A stretch of 64,000 nucleotides of DNA from Enoplolaimus lenunculus (GCA_030248215.1 JASANG010000513.1:62001-126000), one strand, 5' to 3'. Positions 35,401 to 47,200 are shown, counted from the first letter of the stretch. The notes: generated by a model from the sequence alone, not told the origin. Numbers and translations are program-made.

Positions 35401-38400
35401 CAGTCTGTCGCTTACTTCCTGTCACTATGCGTCAACGTACGGTATTGTACAAGAGCCACTCTAAGGCTTAAACACAAGCCCACATTTTAGGGTTCTGACT
35501 TAGGCTAAAACTTAAACTTATGTTTGTATTAAAGCTATAAGGTTGAGCTAACTCGTAGTCTTAGCTTTTTAGGATTTGGTTCAGGTTTAGACTTAGAGTT
35601 AAGTTTTAAGTTTGACGCGATGTCAATATACTTTTAGAGGACGTCGATCGTCTCGTCCGGATGATCGAAGACTGTTTTGTTGAGCATTCACCACCGGCGA
35701 CAAAATGGCAGACGCTTTCGTCGTCGACGCTTGGAGTAGCATTGTCACTTCGAAACACGTCTACCAGTCCTTCCGCAGTCAGTGGTCGTTCAAACGCTCA
35801 ACTCTCGCATTCGTCACATCGCGACGTGTTTGAGGGTGCTAAATTGCCCGATATTACAGTCACGGACGAAAAGGACGACCGAGTGAGCGTTTGTACTGAT
35901 GCGAGCTGGTCGGCGGCCGATCAGGTAAGATGCTTATGGGCGTAGGTAGGCTTGAAAATAAGTGTGTAGTCAAACAACGAGCGTTTATGACCGCTATATA
36001 GTTTTAAAAGTATAATTAAGTTAGCAGCACTTTATTTTGTACATGATGCTTATTTTAAGTACATTTTTAAGCATAGAAATTTCCGGTCTTACTTTCTGTT
36101 TTTTTCAATTTGAACAATGTTCAATTTGTACAATGCTCGAAATTTCGTCACGTATACATATTTTGAGAAATAAACGCTTGTATATATACGTGGTAAAGGT
36201 TACAATTTTTATCACTCGCTAACAAAATCTAAGCTTGAAGGGATACCTTCGCGAAATAATAAAATCCTACCAACACCAGTGAGGTGTATTTTGTCTTTGA
36301 TTTTAGCAGCACACCACTCGGTATGGTAGCATCGTTCACGAAGCAGGCAGTGTTGGATGCTTATGTCATGAAGATTTAGAAGAAGTTTTAGCCAAACAGC
36401 TGCAAAAACGAAAATTAACACTTCCAGGTAGGTCTAACCTTAGGCGAAATAACTTTGAACTTGACCTATAGACAGAGAAATGCCGCCGAGCTTATCCCTA
36501 TTAGCAACATTTTGGCCGACCATTGAAAAAGTTAAGGAAACGCTTGCAAAAATGTTTCGTTTTTGTATGTGCATCTGAAATTTTTTCTACCTCTCTGATT
36601 TGGCAGACTGAGTACGAGCTGCTATTATGGTATAATTGCGGCTGTGCCCTGCAAATAAATGCTTCTAAATATTTATTAAATTAAAATAAATAAAGGCAGT
36701 AAATTGAAAATTTTTTCCATAAACTTTTACACAAAGGTATTTTGATGTTTTTCTGACACATGCTTTGTTGCCAGAGGTTCGAACCAGGTGGCTCTCGGAT
36801 TAAATGCGTTTACCGTTACCACTCAGTGTACGATCTTGACCCTTGAACTCGAGTAGGTTCTCATGTTTTGCAAAAATCTTATTGTGTATAGTTTAAACAC
36901 TGTGCATTGTATATCATTTTGCACTATACGTTCCAGTGAGTTGATTATAAATTCACAATGAGTTCAATGGCTGACTTTGAACGAAAACTTGCAGAACACA
37001 GAATTCTGAATTGATTCAAATCATTTTCAATTAATTAATCAACTCACCTGGAACCACGCCAACTCAAAGTGAGAATCAACTCAATTCAGTGAATGTTTAC
37101 TCATATCACTCAGAAATAACAAACTCGCTCGTACACAGTTTGTGGCTAGTTGTTCGTAGTGCACTCCGCGAGAAGGAATAATATTAGCGTATCAAAAAAT
37201 TCGATACTAAATTTTAAACTTTAAATTTTTAGAAATTATTATCAACGACGGCCTACAGAGCTCGTTGCGTATGTCTGACATGTGAGAAGCAATAATATCA
37301 GCGTATAAAAAACTTAAACACTAAGTCATGAAATTTTGAATTTTAAGAAATTACCATTAACGACGGCCGGCTGCGCCCGTTGCGCCTGTCTGAATCTGAC
37401 TCACAAGATCCGGTGCTGTCCGGAAGTTCGTGCGAAATATCGGACGCAGAAGATGACTCGGTATTCTATGAATGCCAAGATTTACTTTCGTCGTTTGTGG
37501 CTCCAAATGGAACTACTGTATCTGGCAGACGTGGGTACATTGGGGAATATCCGATTTATGTATCTGAATTAATGATTTATCCGTTATGGCAAGCATCTCC
37601 GGTGTCAGTAAGTGACTATGTAGACTCAACGGTATGCAGCACCAAATGGTGGATTGGTCACGTGACGTAACAGCCAAATTCGCAGTATGCCGGTGGGAAT
37701 TTGGACCACTAACAAACTGATAAGGTTTAGGTGTTTCAGCGGTTCGGTGATGTTGAAAATGAGTCTGGATTTTGGATCGCTTAGCGCAGCTATAGTACAC
37801 CCATCATCTATTTTTGACAGGAGTACACAGAAAATAAACTGTCTTGCAATTTCAAGGCTACTACTTTCTTAAATTTTAAAGACATAAATGTCTGGTATTT
37901 CAGATATTAAAATAGCCTTAAACAGATAAGAAATCTGTGTCTGAAATGGTTAAAACATAAATGTTTTATATTCAAAAACTTACTGTTACCAATTTATAAG
38001 ATATAAATTTCTTTATTTCAAGAAATATATCTTTATCTTATATACAAAAGTTAATTTTTTGAAATTTCACCGTGTAAAAAGTTGCCCCGTTTTAAATTCT
38101 TAGGAGCGTGTATAAATAATCAAATTTCAAGGAATTTCGATTTAGTCGAGGCTCAGCCAACCCAAGTTTAGCTCTAGGACGTATCTTAGGTTGCAAATTT
38201 AGGATATTTTGTTGGGCTTTAGCCCCAATTTTGGAGCCGTTTCCCTGGAAAATTTTTGTTTTCTATTTCAATCACATTCGTCTTATATTTTGGAATTATT
38301 TGTTTTAATCGTTTATGAATCAAAGTCTTAAAATTCATACTGTAAGAAGTCTGAAAAACTTCAGACCCATATTTCTGGAAAACTTAAGAAATAAAAGTTT

Positions 38401-41400
38401 GGAATTCAAGACATATGCCTGGAGTCCGTATTAAGACATAATTGTCTTTAATTTCAGAAAATATTTCTTGATTATAAAGCAACTTATTTCGTGCGCAGTA
38501 ACTTTCAATCAGTGAATAGCGAACATTTAAATAACGAAAAGTTTAGCTAAATAAGTACACTGTTAAATATTTTGCGAAATGATTGTTGGTCAGAGCATTG
38601 CATCACTCTGTTTATCAATAGCTAAATTACACTGTTTGAGCCAGAAAGCAAGAAAATTGAATCAAATATTTTCAGCAGAAAAGTACTAAATCGAAACAGC
38701 TGATAAGGTATTTACTGCAGTAAAACATTGAACGAACAGAAATATCCTTGGTATAATTAAAATTGTAGACTTATGGTGCCTTTTTAATATAAACTAAAAC
38801 TATTACCTTCTTGTTATGACCATAACTCATATTTGGTATTGGTTTTGGTTAAAAAAAGATGAGTATCAACTTAAGTCGGAACGTAAGTATTTACTTAAGG
38901 CAACGTTTGTAAGCGTAATAGCTCGACTGAATAGAATGTTGTTGAAGTGCAAATTAAGGGGCATATGACCAAAGAAAAATTACCAAACGGTTTAATTCAT
39001 TATAGTCGCCGCACAATTTAAAACGATCTAAGCGTAAGTAGATAATAGTTTTATGCTTATAGGTAGCAACCTGGCCCGTAGAGCCTTGGGGTCTCCTTTT
39101 CGACGGACATCTTATGGTTCTTAATCATGGTGGCGTTTGTATGAATCAAATCAAAGAAGCGAATCTGTCAAAAATTGCAGTTGCAATTAGTGTTGAAAAT
39201 AGTTCATTTGAATTGAAGGCACCAGGTCAAACACAACCGAACAGTAAGTTTAGTAAACGTTCCATGAACAGTGTATAGTCCACGGCGTATGGTACTTATC
39301 ATCAGTTGGCAATAACTATTCTTCACTACAGTAATTTATTAGGGTGCATTGCATGGGTACCGGCATGGAGATTTGAAGCGGTCTGTGAACCTCCATAAAA
39401 TATTTTGGGCAGTCGAGTAACCCTTAAAATTGAGAAAATTAGAATTTTTTAAAAATAACGTTTTGCATTCAACATCTAAAGTTTCGAACGACTATGTTAC
39501 GATGAAAAAGTTGTTGTATTCGAACACTGTATTTGAATGAAATCATCGCGGTTTTAGTGTTAAGATCTTGGGGTTATTGATATTAGTTACTTTTACGCAT
39601 GTTGTACTTGTTCACTTGCGGCTTTTAATATATTGCTGACTACAGCATAGCCAGCGCTAGGAGAAGGAATTGAACAACCATACTTTGTTATTTTTGTCAA
39701 GGAAATTAACAAGATTTATCAGTTGGTATCCCAAAAACCACCCTTGGAGTTTAGTAGAAAACGTAACCACTTCCAAAATTCTGGCTGCGCCGCCTTATTG
39801 CGGCCAACACTTTAATAGGTGCATCGTGTTGAAGAAATAAAGGTTTGATAAATTCCTTCAGTTTATTTTTAACTTTAGAACAAGGTTTAGGCTTTCGTTC
39901 ATTATAGTTTAAACCATAGGGACGATGTGACTCACAAATTGTTTGATTTTGTAGGCGTGCGAGTATCCTACGAAAATGCATCTGCAGAGCGCTGGAATCG
40001 TTCAATTCCAACTGCAAGTCAAGTGATTGCAGATTCTAAACGGTAAAAACAAAGTTGAGGGCTCAGACTCTGAAATGTGTCACCAGTTTTAGCGACAGAT
40101 TTCAAACTGGCAAAGTTATGCATTTGCCAGATCTTAAGCACCACCTGGTAATATTTTCTACATGCACGTAATGGAGAAATACTAACGGTGCGTCCAAGGA
40201 ACATTTAGGAATTTCGGCGTGCCACCGCTTGTTAAATTTTCTGTTCGGACAGAGTTTTATGAAAAAAATCTGCTTTAATTAATGATATGCCTAAATTTTA
40301 TTGGAAATAATTTGTGTGTTCATATTTTCAAAATACTAGGTTTTTAAGAGTATTTACAAAACAACAAAATTCATATGTTTTCAAACTCGAAAGTAAAAAC
40401 TCAATCTGCCTTCTTCGGAGGAAAGTTGTTTAGTATCTGACGTCTAGTCTTACCTATTTCATTTCCAAAAATACAAATGTCTACTTTAAGCTCTAAACGT
40501 TTGGATGCGTTCTGTATATGAAATCATTTAAAGGAAACATTTATTAATATACTATAGGAAGAAAATATTAATTAATATTTTAGGGAGAGAAAAACTTTAA
40601 TTCTGAACACAATCTTTAATTTTTAGGGTCTCAGTGGTGGATTGCAATGATGCCGCTAATCAATTTATACAGAAAGTTCTGGCGAAACCGACCTGCAGGC
40701 TAGTTCACCGGATATATCCTGCAATTACTGGCGGTATGCTTGATTCAGTGCTGATTTTAATTAAAAGTGTACTTAAAAGAAAGTTGCGTTTTTGCAACAA
40801 GACACACCTTTCCGAAAGTAATATTTTACATACATGTAGGTCTGATATACCACGGAGTCGTACACTGTAGAATTGATATAAATGGTTCATTTTAGAGCTT
40901 TAAGTTTCTGACGCTGCTTGGAGCGCAAGACGCGTTTAACATAGCGCTTTATTTTTGACATGATTTCTAAATTCAAATGTAGATTGATTCAGGTTTAAGT
41001 TCGGGCAAAGCACTCCCGATCGACTCGAGTACTTCTGGTTCAATAACCCTTATTTCGTTGGTCAGCGTACGTGAATTTGTGGGAGCAGCTAGACGCCATT
41101 TGAGGAGCCGGGCCCATGTTTTGACCCAAAGTGATTTAATTAAACGACTTAAACCAAATATTATTATCGATGGAGACCGTAGCTCGCTGGCGCCGTTCGC
41201 TGAAGATACGTGGGATTTTGTTCAAATTGGATCGATCCGGTTTCAGGTTAGCTAGAAAATGTGAACCCTTATAGGCAGAGGATGAGTAGGTGAGGTCTTA
41301 TTTTATAGGCGCACTGCCAGAATTTTTATATCCAGGTTTAGGTAACCAGAAGTTATAATGAAAGTTAAGTTTCGGATTTTTAAATCGATGTATTCCGTTA

Positions 41401-43451
41401 AGAAATTAACTTTCATGTCTGCGCACTGTAAAGCAGGAAGTAACAATTAAATTTTGTTTCCCTTAGCAAAGTTTTAACTATATCTGTAAGTCATCCGAAA
41501 TACCCGCAGGCATCTCTTGAAGTTTTTTGGGACCCCCTCGGATCTGTCACTGAAAAATCCTGGATTGGCTGCAGAATGTGCGTTTCTTTATGCAACGTTT
41601 TTGTTCAATTTATGTTGTTCTCCCGTTTCTAATATTGTTTCTGCCGCAGACACAGTGTGTAACTACTAAATACTCGTTTCTGTTATAGCCGTGTGGTCAC
41701 TAGCGTAATAAGCGAAAAACATCTTTGTCCCGTTGTCTCATGTATAGAATAGGGCCGGAATAGTAGTATAACCATATTCCTAAGCCTAAGTCTAAGCCTA
41801 AGCGTAAGCCTAAACGTATGAATGAGCCTATTCCTTTGGCTAATCGTAAGCCTAAGCCTAAGCCTACGCAAAAAAATTAGCTAAAGCTTAAGCTGACTCT
41901 ATTATAGCCCCTCCGGAAAACCACCCGGCCCTGTTCTATACATGAGCCGTCCCGTTATAGAAATATGACAAACTTTATCTTTCATTAAATTTTACGTTGT
42001 TCCTGCAGTTTTTATTTAAACCAAGAAAATTTTACGGCTGCTGGCCATAAACTTTTGGAGGATCAAAAATATTTTTTCATACTTCACAATCCTTAACCAA
42101 CACATCCTGCGTTAAAAAATGTTCTCAGCTAAGGCGGTTTTGCAACCTCATCATCTTTGGGTTAATATTTGTAGAATGTTCGAAACGGAACCAGTCAAGC
42201 AAAAATACTGTGCATCGACCCGAATACAGGAGAAAGTACTCCGGAAGTGCTCGTAGCACTGCGAAAACTAAAACGCGGTCAGGTAAGATGGTTTATGAAA
42301 TTAATTTCCGCATGCGGTTTGAAGCTTTATTGACAGTAACTGAAAATTTTTCCATTACAAATACTGATTGTTTAGAACGGTACGAAGACACATCGAAGTA
42401 TATATTTATATTGACCTAATTGGCAGAGGGAGCTGGAAGCTCTGGTTCATGTTCAATATTTTGACTTTATTATACACTACTTTGGACGCTGGAAATTATT
42501 TAGGCATTAGCAGAATATTAGCAGAAACGGTCATTTGTTGTGATCTACATTTGCAGAAGACAGCTAATCAAAACTTGCAGCTGTAAAACCTCAAATCTAC
42601 GTTTTGTATATACAGTGCATGTTGCGAGTGCAAGTGTAGTGTGACTATATTTCTTCGTTTATAACAAGCATTGTCTAAATGCCATACTGTTATTGCCCAA
42701 ATTTGAGCCACAGTTCTCAAGTTGTCACATTTGAGTAACTGAAGTTTCTGCAATTATTGCATTTAAGCAGTTTTCGTGTAAACAATAAATATTGTGTTAC
42801 ACCATGTAAATATAGATATGTATGTGTAATTGTATATCATGGTACAGTCAGAGGTAAAAATAACAGAGCTGGAGAGCACCAACTGTTTCCAAACAGATCT
42901 TGGAGTTAAGCAAAATTTATGGTGAATTAAAAATCTACTGTCAAAAATTTACTTTTGAGCTTGTTTTTTTACGATATTTCAACGATTGACGATTCGAATA
43001 TTGCTCAAAAGTTACTGATAAACTCTGAACTACACAAGTGGTATAAATCAAAAATATCACTACTGACATTGCCGAAGCTAGCGACAGATCTAGTGTGTTC
43101 TGTTAGGGATCTATCTCTTAGATATTGTTTTGTATATATACAAGTAGTTATATAAGAATGCATTAAGCTTGTCCCATACCACATTGGCAATTAGGAGTCA
43201 AAACATGCTAAAAATTACGAAAAAATCCACGCGAGCGAAAAATTAGTTCCTATTTTATCTTTTGAAGGATTGATCCTATGATTTTCTAAGTCCGTCTTTA
43301 AACGGAACCTACAGCAAAGGTTTAACGGAAGCTGGGTTGTGTGCTAATCTTTTTATTTCAGATATCGTTTGGAATATACTTAGAACCATTGGAACTTCAC
43401 GCAGGTCGGGGTAGCTTTCTGCATATTGGAGATCAAGTTCGGCCTTTGTGA
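23418..43451 (+). CDS. MOCOS: Molybdenum cofactor sulfurase, 20 exons
   Basis: Exons: 23418-23578, 23976-24118, 25327-25467, 27054-27275, 27501-27645, 29255-29424, 30130-30217, 31416-31486, 31892-32091, 32453-32569, 32826-32913, 35638-35924, 36307-36427, 37348-37607, 39063-39243, 39955-40042, 40627-40733, 40993-41246, 42175-42282, 43362-43451; 3042 bases, 1013 residues, all phases consistent (exon 7 is weakest; exon 5 may start at 27489). The family sulfurates the Mo cofactor of xanthine dehydrogenase and aldehyde oxidase. The N-terminal NifS-like, PLP-dependent part shows FLDHVRTAQFS, DYTVLFTSSNGDALKLLAE, DNHTSVLGMRE, FVYPAQSNFCG, SFAKMFGYPTG (Schiff-base Lys about 302), FEDGISYFSVLSLKHGF, NLGACQ (persulfide Cys about 470) and EPTGSVRASFG. 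The C-terminal MOSC part shows PWGLLFDGHLMVLNHGGVC, NIIIDGDRSSLAPFAEDTW and LCIDPNTGES. Several usual family residues are replaced (see findings). Confidence 0.92.
24507..24802. mobile_element. CTGTAGTGACC MITE, decayed copy
   Basis: Recognisable by the TTTTGAGTCTGAATCAATATGAGT block and the right end TCACCACAG. It abuts the next copy, sharing one TA at 24803-24804. In intron 2 of MOCOS. Confidence 0.6.
24805..25236. mobile_element. CTGTAGTGACC MITE, whole copy
   Basis: Terminal inverted repeats CTGTAGTGACCCGAATAAGA / TTATTCGGATCACTACAG with TA on both sides. It ends 90 bases before MOCOS exon 3. The interior is closely similar to the copy at 21400-21829. Confidence 0.85.
26831..27041. mobile_element. 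hAT-type MITE with telomere-like array, copy 1
   Basis: Inverted ends GACCCATGTATAGAACAGGG and its inverse are flanked by an exact 8-bp target duplication GTAAGTTT (26823-26830 and 27042-27049). The core is a run of CCTAAG-type units at about 26880-26965. Eight-base duplications are characteristic of hAT elements. The insertion point is 12 bases upstream of MOCOS exon 4. Confidence 0.9.
27821..27982. mobile_element. GGCCCGTAGCCA-ended MITE
   Basis: Left CAGGCCCGTAGCCAGCCCAC and right TGGCTACGGGCCCG are inverted. Fragments of the same family occur near 10893-11033 (one end, CTGGCTACGGGTC) and 14826-14900 (GGGCGTAGCCAGGGGG). Intron 5 of MOCOS. Confidence 0.7.
29156..29222 (+). repeat. tRNA-derived SINE-like stretch
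   Basis: GTGCAGCGGTAACATGC resembles a tRNA A box region and GTACGATTCCC a B box, about 45 bases apart, as in the pol III promoter of tRNA-derived SINEs. No complete cloverleaf is evident. It lies 32 bases upstream of MOCOS exon 6. Confidence 0.35.
29612..29831. mobile_element. CACTGCAAAAAATGG MITE
   Basis: Ends CACTGCAAAAAATGGTGAGT and its inverse (ACTCACCATTTGTTGCAGTG) are flanked by TA. The whole 220-bp element is nearly palindromic and full of GAGTCAAATT motifs. Intron 6 of MOCOS. Confidence 0.85.
30521..31064. repeat. Minisatellite, 17 copies of 32 bp
   Basis: Seventeen head-to-tail copies of a 32-base unit beginning ATCGTTCACATTTTAGGCTA fill exactly 544 bases. Two variants differ at two positions (TTCACA or TTTATA), and the second variant fills the 3' end. 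One copy has GGCAATTT in place of GGCTATTT. It lies in intron 7 of MOCOS. Confidence 0.97.
33285..33400. repeat. TG/TA-rich microsatellite
   Basis: Irregular TGTGTATG and GTATATACATA runs followed by a short TGTTGTTGT run, in intron 11 of MOCOS. Confidence 0.7.
36772..36842 (-). repeat. tRNA-derived SINE-like stretch
   Basis: On the minus strand GAGTGGTAACGGTAAACGC (A-box-like) is followed by GGTTCGAACCTC, an almost canonical B box. A full tRNA stem set could not be drawn, so a SINE head or tRNA pseudogene is likelier than a working tRNA. Intron 13 of MOCOS. Confidence 0.4.
36927..37058. mobile_element. Short TIR element
   Basis: TTCCAGTGAGTTGATTA at the left and TAATCAACTCACCTGGAA at the right are inverted copies about 130 bases apart. 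Further GAGTTGA/TCAACTC motifs continue to about 37100. Non-coding. Confidence 0.6.
37167..37399 (+). repeat. Tandem duplication spanning MOCOS exon 14 acceptor
   Basis: Bases 37167-37279 and 37281-37399 are diverged tandem copies. Each holds GAGAAG-AATAATAT, an acceptor, and the exon start (AAATTA, then AACGACGGCC). The first copy's acceptor TTTTTAG (end 37232) opens the same frame but reaches TGA after 17 codons. The second copy is the start of the real exon. Confidence 0.85.
41735..41948. mobile_element. hAT-type MITE with telomere-like array, copy 2
   Basis: Inverted ends GTCTCATGTATAGAATAGGG and its inverse are flanked by an exact 8-bp target duplication GTCCCGTT (41727-41734 and 41949-41956). 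The core is again CCTAAG-type units, and the sub-terminal block CTCTATTATAGCCCCTCCGG is shared with the copy at 26831-27041. Intron 18 of MOCOS. Confidence 0.9.
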
Positions 43452-43825
43452 AAACAGCAGGAAACAATGAAAAGCAAGCGTAGTAAAACTTTAATTGAAA
43501 GCATTTTGTAAAACTTCTTTCTTCTATTCGCGTCATTTTCACCACAAGTAAACTTTAGGCTCGCATTGTGTTTCTGTTAAAAGATAAACGGCTGCTGAGC
43601 AAAAATATATATCATTTGACCGTTTTTCAAGTTTAAGAAAAGTTTTCAATATCTAAAGTGCATAGCGGCAATTTAAAGTGTAACATATTGCATATATTCT
43701 CAATTTACGTATAGCATTTATCGACAGCTGGCGATAGTGTTTTCAAACTGACGTACTGCAGCAATTGCATATCTCAAAACCCATTGCCAGCTAGCGATAA
43801 GTGTTCATACTGGCAATCAATTATA

Positions 43826-44164
43826 TCAAGAGTGGATGATCACTCTTTATAACAAGAGCGTGCAACTGGGTACATTTTGTGTATTAAAGAATGTACCCGG
43901 CACGCGTTGCGTTTTTGGCCTACCCCCTTGTTTAGGGGGATCTTTATGCAGTTTTATATCGTAGTAAAGGAGGAAATTGTAACCCCCCCTTTGTTTAAGG
44001 GGGGAGGTAGGTGTACTGAAGCATACTGTTAATCTCTTGCTTAACCCCCCCCCCCTGATGGAGGGGGGTCGAACAAAAATGCAACGCGTGCTGGTACATT
44101 CCTTAATACACAGAATGTACCCAGTTGCACACTTTTGTTATAAAGAGTGATCATCCACTCTTGA
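43826..44164. mobile_element. Hairpin MITE between two gene ends
   Basis: Arms of about 115 bp start TCAAGAGTGGATGATCACTC and end with the inverse, flanked by TTATA on both sides. The centre has three CCCCCC/GGGGGG mini-hairpins. It fills nearly half of the 815-bp gap between the MOCOS stop and the Reeler gene stop. Confidence 0.85.
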
Positions 44165-44266
44165 TTATATAAATCAAATATGAAAACGTGTTGAATTTCG
44201 ACCCGCGCCCGCCATTCACTGGTTCGAAAGGGACAAGAGCTCTGTATCAACAAATATGGTGATCGA

Positions 44267-47200
44267 TCATAACTGTAACTTCGACAAATCAGCCGGTCCA
44301 ATATGAACCGAATGAACGACACCAGGCAGCAGATTGAGTGTTTTCCAAAAATCATCGTCATATTCTTTGTCTGACAAAACGATGCTTTTACCGTCAAAAT
44401 CTGCGGCGTAAGGGCTATCATCTGGAAGGGCCCAAGGGTTACCATTTGTTTTTGGCCTTGTGAATATTGGTCTTATTCTGGGTGATTCTTTAGCTGTTGT
44501 TGTTGTTGTTACTGTTCGTGTCGTTGTTGTTGTTGTTGTTGTCGTCGTCGTTGTTGTCGTTGTTGTTGTTATTGTTGTTGTTGTCCGCCGTTGTCGACTA
44601 GGTCTCATTGTTGGGTAAGTTTGAATCCGACGAGGCCTTTTGGTAACTGTGTCGGTAATTCGAGCTCTCGGGCGTTGGGTACCTGACTGAGACCGATTAG
44701 AAGGCCTGACTCGATGAATTCGTATTGGACGGGGGGTCGTTGATGCTTTTCGGAATGGCGAACGGTTTCGAAGAGTTACAGATCGGGGTTTCTGAGTTGT
44801 TATTGTGGTGCCTGTGGTTTGACCGCCCCTTCCTCGGTAACTGAACGAGGATGGAAGGTTTATACGGTTATTTCTTTCCGTTGGTTGCGTGGTTACACGC
44901 CCGAGTCTTTGAGTAGTTGTTTGCTTTCGACCTGAGTTTTGGCTGCCCCTGGATCGAGTAAGAAACAAGGGCTGTGGTCGGGAGAGATTTTTCTGAATGG
45001 AAGAAGCTGCAACGTTGTTGTTTTGGAGCCTAAATTCACGAGGTTGCAGCGCTGGGTAAAAAGTGTATCTGCTTTGCGAAAGGGTTGCCCTGAAATGCAT
45101 AGAGCGTATGTTAACCACACGCATATTTTAAGGAAATATTAAATTTTTCCGAATAACATTAAATGCGCTATAATTAAATGTTAGGTTTCTGGTTTGAAAC
45201 TACTTTGATCGTTGTTTTGGCCCATGTTTCTTTTAGGGCCTTTCCGTTTTTGCACAACTGCAATAGAGTAGGAGTTTTAGACTATTTCTTGCTAAGGCTT
45301 AGGCTTGGGATTAGTATTAGCACTTATTTTTACGCTTAGGTTTAGGAAAATGTCTAATCTAGGGTTACGACTCAAAAAGTAATATTGGTGGTAGTTATAA
45401 TCGGTCCTTCCTTTCATATATAAAACAAACTGGCCCATGATACTCATAGGGCCGTGTTGTTTTTCCACGGTTGTAAAAAGTAAACATCAGATTTCCGACT
45501 TAAACGAAAAACTTATTACAAAGCTTTAGATTGAAGTTTACTAAATTGACCTGTCGACTCGCGTCAGTGTACCTATACATGGCTTATGTTGAAATTTTAT
45601 TGTGTTATCGTATTTTGCTATAAACCAACTGTGTGGTAGGTGCTATACACAATTAACAAAATTTGAAACACAAGCTCAAACTATGCGCTAAAATTTTTGG
45701 GAAGCTTACACAATTTGAACAGGTCCAGCGTTTTTTTCAGGTTTCCAAATTAGCGTTAAGTTTCTTCGCTTTGTCGAATCGCTATGCATCACCGTATCTT
45801 GATAGCTTCCCACGCCGCAACCTGTTGAATATGTATACCCCTGTGTAGACCAAGACGAGTCTCTGACAAACCGACCCAGCCTTTCGGACGATATTTCACC
45901 GCGCTCTAAAGACCGGACTTGAACCATGAATCCACGAATGTATGGACCGTCACCGATCCAAACTGAAAAAATAATATTTAAAAATTTAAAAACATTTAAA
46001 ATCTCAACAACAATATATTGGTCAAAGTTTACCTGCCCGAAATTGCTAATAGTATCACAAAACTGTTAAGATACTGTAGTGGCCCGAATAAGAGGGGGCA
46101 ATAACAGGGGTTTTCCATTTTGAAACCCAATTAATTAGAGTCCGTATTCCTAATAAGAGTCCATAAATGTCAAATGTCTATAACTGTAGTGCGTAAATAA
46201 CTCAAGACCCAAATAAAGTTGAGTTTGAAACTTTTAAGCATAACTTTATTTTTGAAAGTACATTTCCAAGTATAACCTTGCATTATTGCCAATCTTTTAA
46301 TATATACAAAGTAAATCAACGTTTAATTCAACGGATAATTGCAGTACTGGATATATATCAGTAACGAAGGTTGGCGATGCTTGGGTTAAAACTAAACAAC
46401 AGTCCGTAACCGAATATCAGGGGCTCCCTCGGCAGAGGCCAAATAAATATCAGTCCCCTCTTATTCGGGTCACTACAGTGCGAGCGTGTTGTCGGTATTT
46501 ATTCCATACAGAGCTGGGTTTAACCAAACTGGCGCGGTATTGAAAATGTGCCGAACAAATTTTTGCATCGCAACACATTCAACGCATTACATACAACTCA
46601 CGTGCGCAAGCCATAATGAACGCTGAACGGTGTAAATAAGTAGCCTAACTTTATACATGACAAATAGTATCATAGCTCAGAACCAGGGCGCATTTGGCGG
46701 TTAAAATGCCGGAGCCGGAGGTCAGCAATGTTTGCCGGAGCCACAGCCGAAAGGAAGGCGGCATTAGGTATTTGGAATGATGTTCAATTTAGCAAATATC
46801 TGTAAGGCGTTGTTAAATCTGTTGGTTTACACTTATTTTTTACGGAACTTCGGCAAGTTTTTCCTCAAAACTGTAATAAAGTTAGAACGAAACGCGCCAA
46901 ACAGACAAAGCTTCTAAAACTACGCAAAACTTCAATATAGAAATTGCCGGAACCTCCGTAAACATCTAACGGACTTGAGCAGGAGCCAGAGTCTGTCCCC
47001 CGGTTCACTGTAGTGACCCGAACAGGAGGGTACCCCCCCCGTTATTCGGTTACGGACTGTTATTTATTTTTAACCCGCCCTTCGTTATACTGATATATGT
47101 TCGGTATTGCAACTATCCGTTGAATTTAACGTTTATTTGTCTCGTATTAAACCTTGAGCGATAATGCAAATTGTAGTTAAAGAATGTATTCTTAAAACTA

